From Gammaproteobacteria bacterium (GTDB lineage: Bacteria > Pseudomonadota > Gammaproteobacteria > Pseudomonadales > Pseudohongiellaceae), in assembly GCA_029245395.1 (NCBI GenBank), contig JAQWPL010000015.1, forward strand, positions 1 to 64,000: a stretch of DNA of 64,000 bases. Reading direction: 5' to 3'. The notes beneath the pieces are model-generated. The model had not been told where the DNA came from and searched no databases. It saw nothing but the letters and a program-made list of their open reading frames with translations. The number at the start of each line of letters is the position of its first letter. Within the stretch, counting starts at the first letter, position 1. Below are positions 63,647 through 64,000 of this stretch, piece by piece. A program made the position numbers and the translations under genes.

Positions 63647-64000
63647 ATCAGGCGCAAGGCCGATTCGATATGCAGTCTTGCCAGGTCTATAAATTGTCTG
63701 TCTGTGTTGAGCAGTGACAGTTCTGTACAGGCAAGAACCACACACTTGTATTTCGATAACAGAGATTCCATTTTTTCTTTTTCTTGTTGAGAAAATCCGG
63801 TTGCAAAAACATTGAGCCTGATTTTATCCAGAGCCTGGATATCTTGTGGGCTGGGGAAATCCACTTTCATTTTCCTGGCGGTAAAATAGTCAGCTAACTG
63901 GTCTGATTGCATGGTATGGCATGTACCGGCCAGGGTGATGTGTTGAATTCCTTCAGCTTGAAGTACATCCAGCCCCGCCTCAAAGGGGTGGGCGATCCTG
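63631..64000 (-). CDS. Aspartate/glutamate racemase family protein (partial, N-terminus beyond window)
   Basis: The C-terminal 123 residues are present and the frame is open to the window edge. LAGTCHTMQSDQL holds the first catalytic Cys in the G-T-x-H-T-M context and VVLACTELSLL the second, as in Asp/Glu/hydantoin racemases that use two Cys. IQHITLAGTCHT fits broad-specificity amino-acid racemases of the RacX/YgeA type. Cytoplasmic as far as visible. An ATG inside the sequence at 63912 is not the true start. Confidence 0.85.
   Translation of the reverse strand, partial: RIAHPFEAGLDVLQAEGIQHITLAGTCHTMQSDQLADYFTARKMKVDFPSPQDIQALDKIRLNVFATGFSQQEKEKMESLLSKYKCVVLACTELSLLNTDRQFIDLARLHIESALRLIQSVT

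Noticed and set aside
1-64000. CRISPR array, prophage or toxin-antitoxin system
   Set aside because: No regularly spaced repeats, no phage structural genes and no toxin-antitoxin pairs were recognised. The only mobile-element gene is the IS30-type end at the left edge.

Overview
The window looks like a chromosomal piece of a marine, heterotrophic gammaproteobacterium of moderate GC (roughly half, judged by eye). The reasons are a one-piece ssrA gene with an ANDNEYALAA tag, a YheS-type ABC-F protein, AmpG-like and AsmA-like proteins, a large TonB-dependent receptor, and many exported enzymes of unnamed families that recur in open-ocean gammaproteobacteria. An OM182 or Pseudohongiella-like lineage is a guess only. 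Most genes carry a Sec signal peptide, so the region mainly encodes envelope and periplasmic functions. Genes are arranged in short operons on both strands, with clear hairpin terminators at several convergent ends.

Layout. 1-2.7 kb: end of an IS30-type transposase, an FMN hydroxy-acid dehydrogenase and the first of four PQQ-type sugar dehydrogenases. 2.9-5.6 kb: SixA-like phosphatase and a YtrA-type GntR/ABC operon whose permease gene is broken. 5.6-10.7 kb: AsmA-like giant, NHL propeller and exported cupin. 11-13.6 kb: rubrerythrin, Fe-S/CCG protein and DUF3501, a recurring trio. 13.7-18 kb: amidohydrolase, sugar dehydrogenase, membrane protein and SGNH hydrolase. 18-25.8 kb: tectonin-like propeller, HD protein, exported HpaI-type aldolase, two propellers, an MBL hydrolase with EF-hand loops, and a third sugar dehydrogenase. 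25.8-31.4 kb: two MFS proteins, a nonsense-broken cupin, and a Rieske oxygenase coupled to a secreted protein. 31.6-39.2 kb: DUF1592/1588-type cytochrome, DUF1552 Tat protein and two tandem ankyrin proteins. 39.2-41.5 kb: gene relics, a TylF-type methyltransferase and a 2OG oxygenase. 41.9-55.3 kb: TonB receptor, beta-helix protein, ThuA protein, the fourth sugar dehydrogenase, a second 2OG oxygenase and a family of DUF6152-related exported proteins in fused and split forms. 55.5-64 kb: ABC-F, TlpA thioredoxin, a DUF3179 protein with one in-frame TGA, a truncated receiver domain, ssrA, a tannase-family esterase, a deleted MFS gene, DUF427 and an Asp/Glu racemase that runs off the right edge.

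The most interesting signal is the DUF3179 gene at 57988-59019 (minus). It is open from signal peptide to C-terminus except for a single TGA, which sits exactly where the first Cys of the family's C-x-x-C-N motif belongs, directly upstream of a thioredoxin-like gene. It is either a selenoprotein or a single nonsense mutation. The window also contains several genuine nonsense or frameshift pseudogenes, so the second reading must be taken seriously. Other points of note are three dispersed palindromes sharing GGG(G)TCAGA or GGGGACAGA ends, an EF-hand insertion in an MBL enzyme, and an orphan terminator with a complementary upstream segment.
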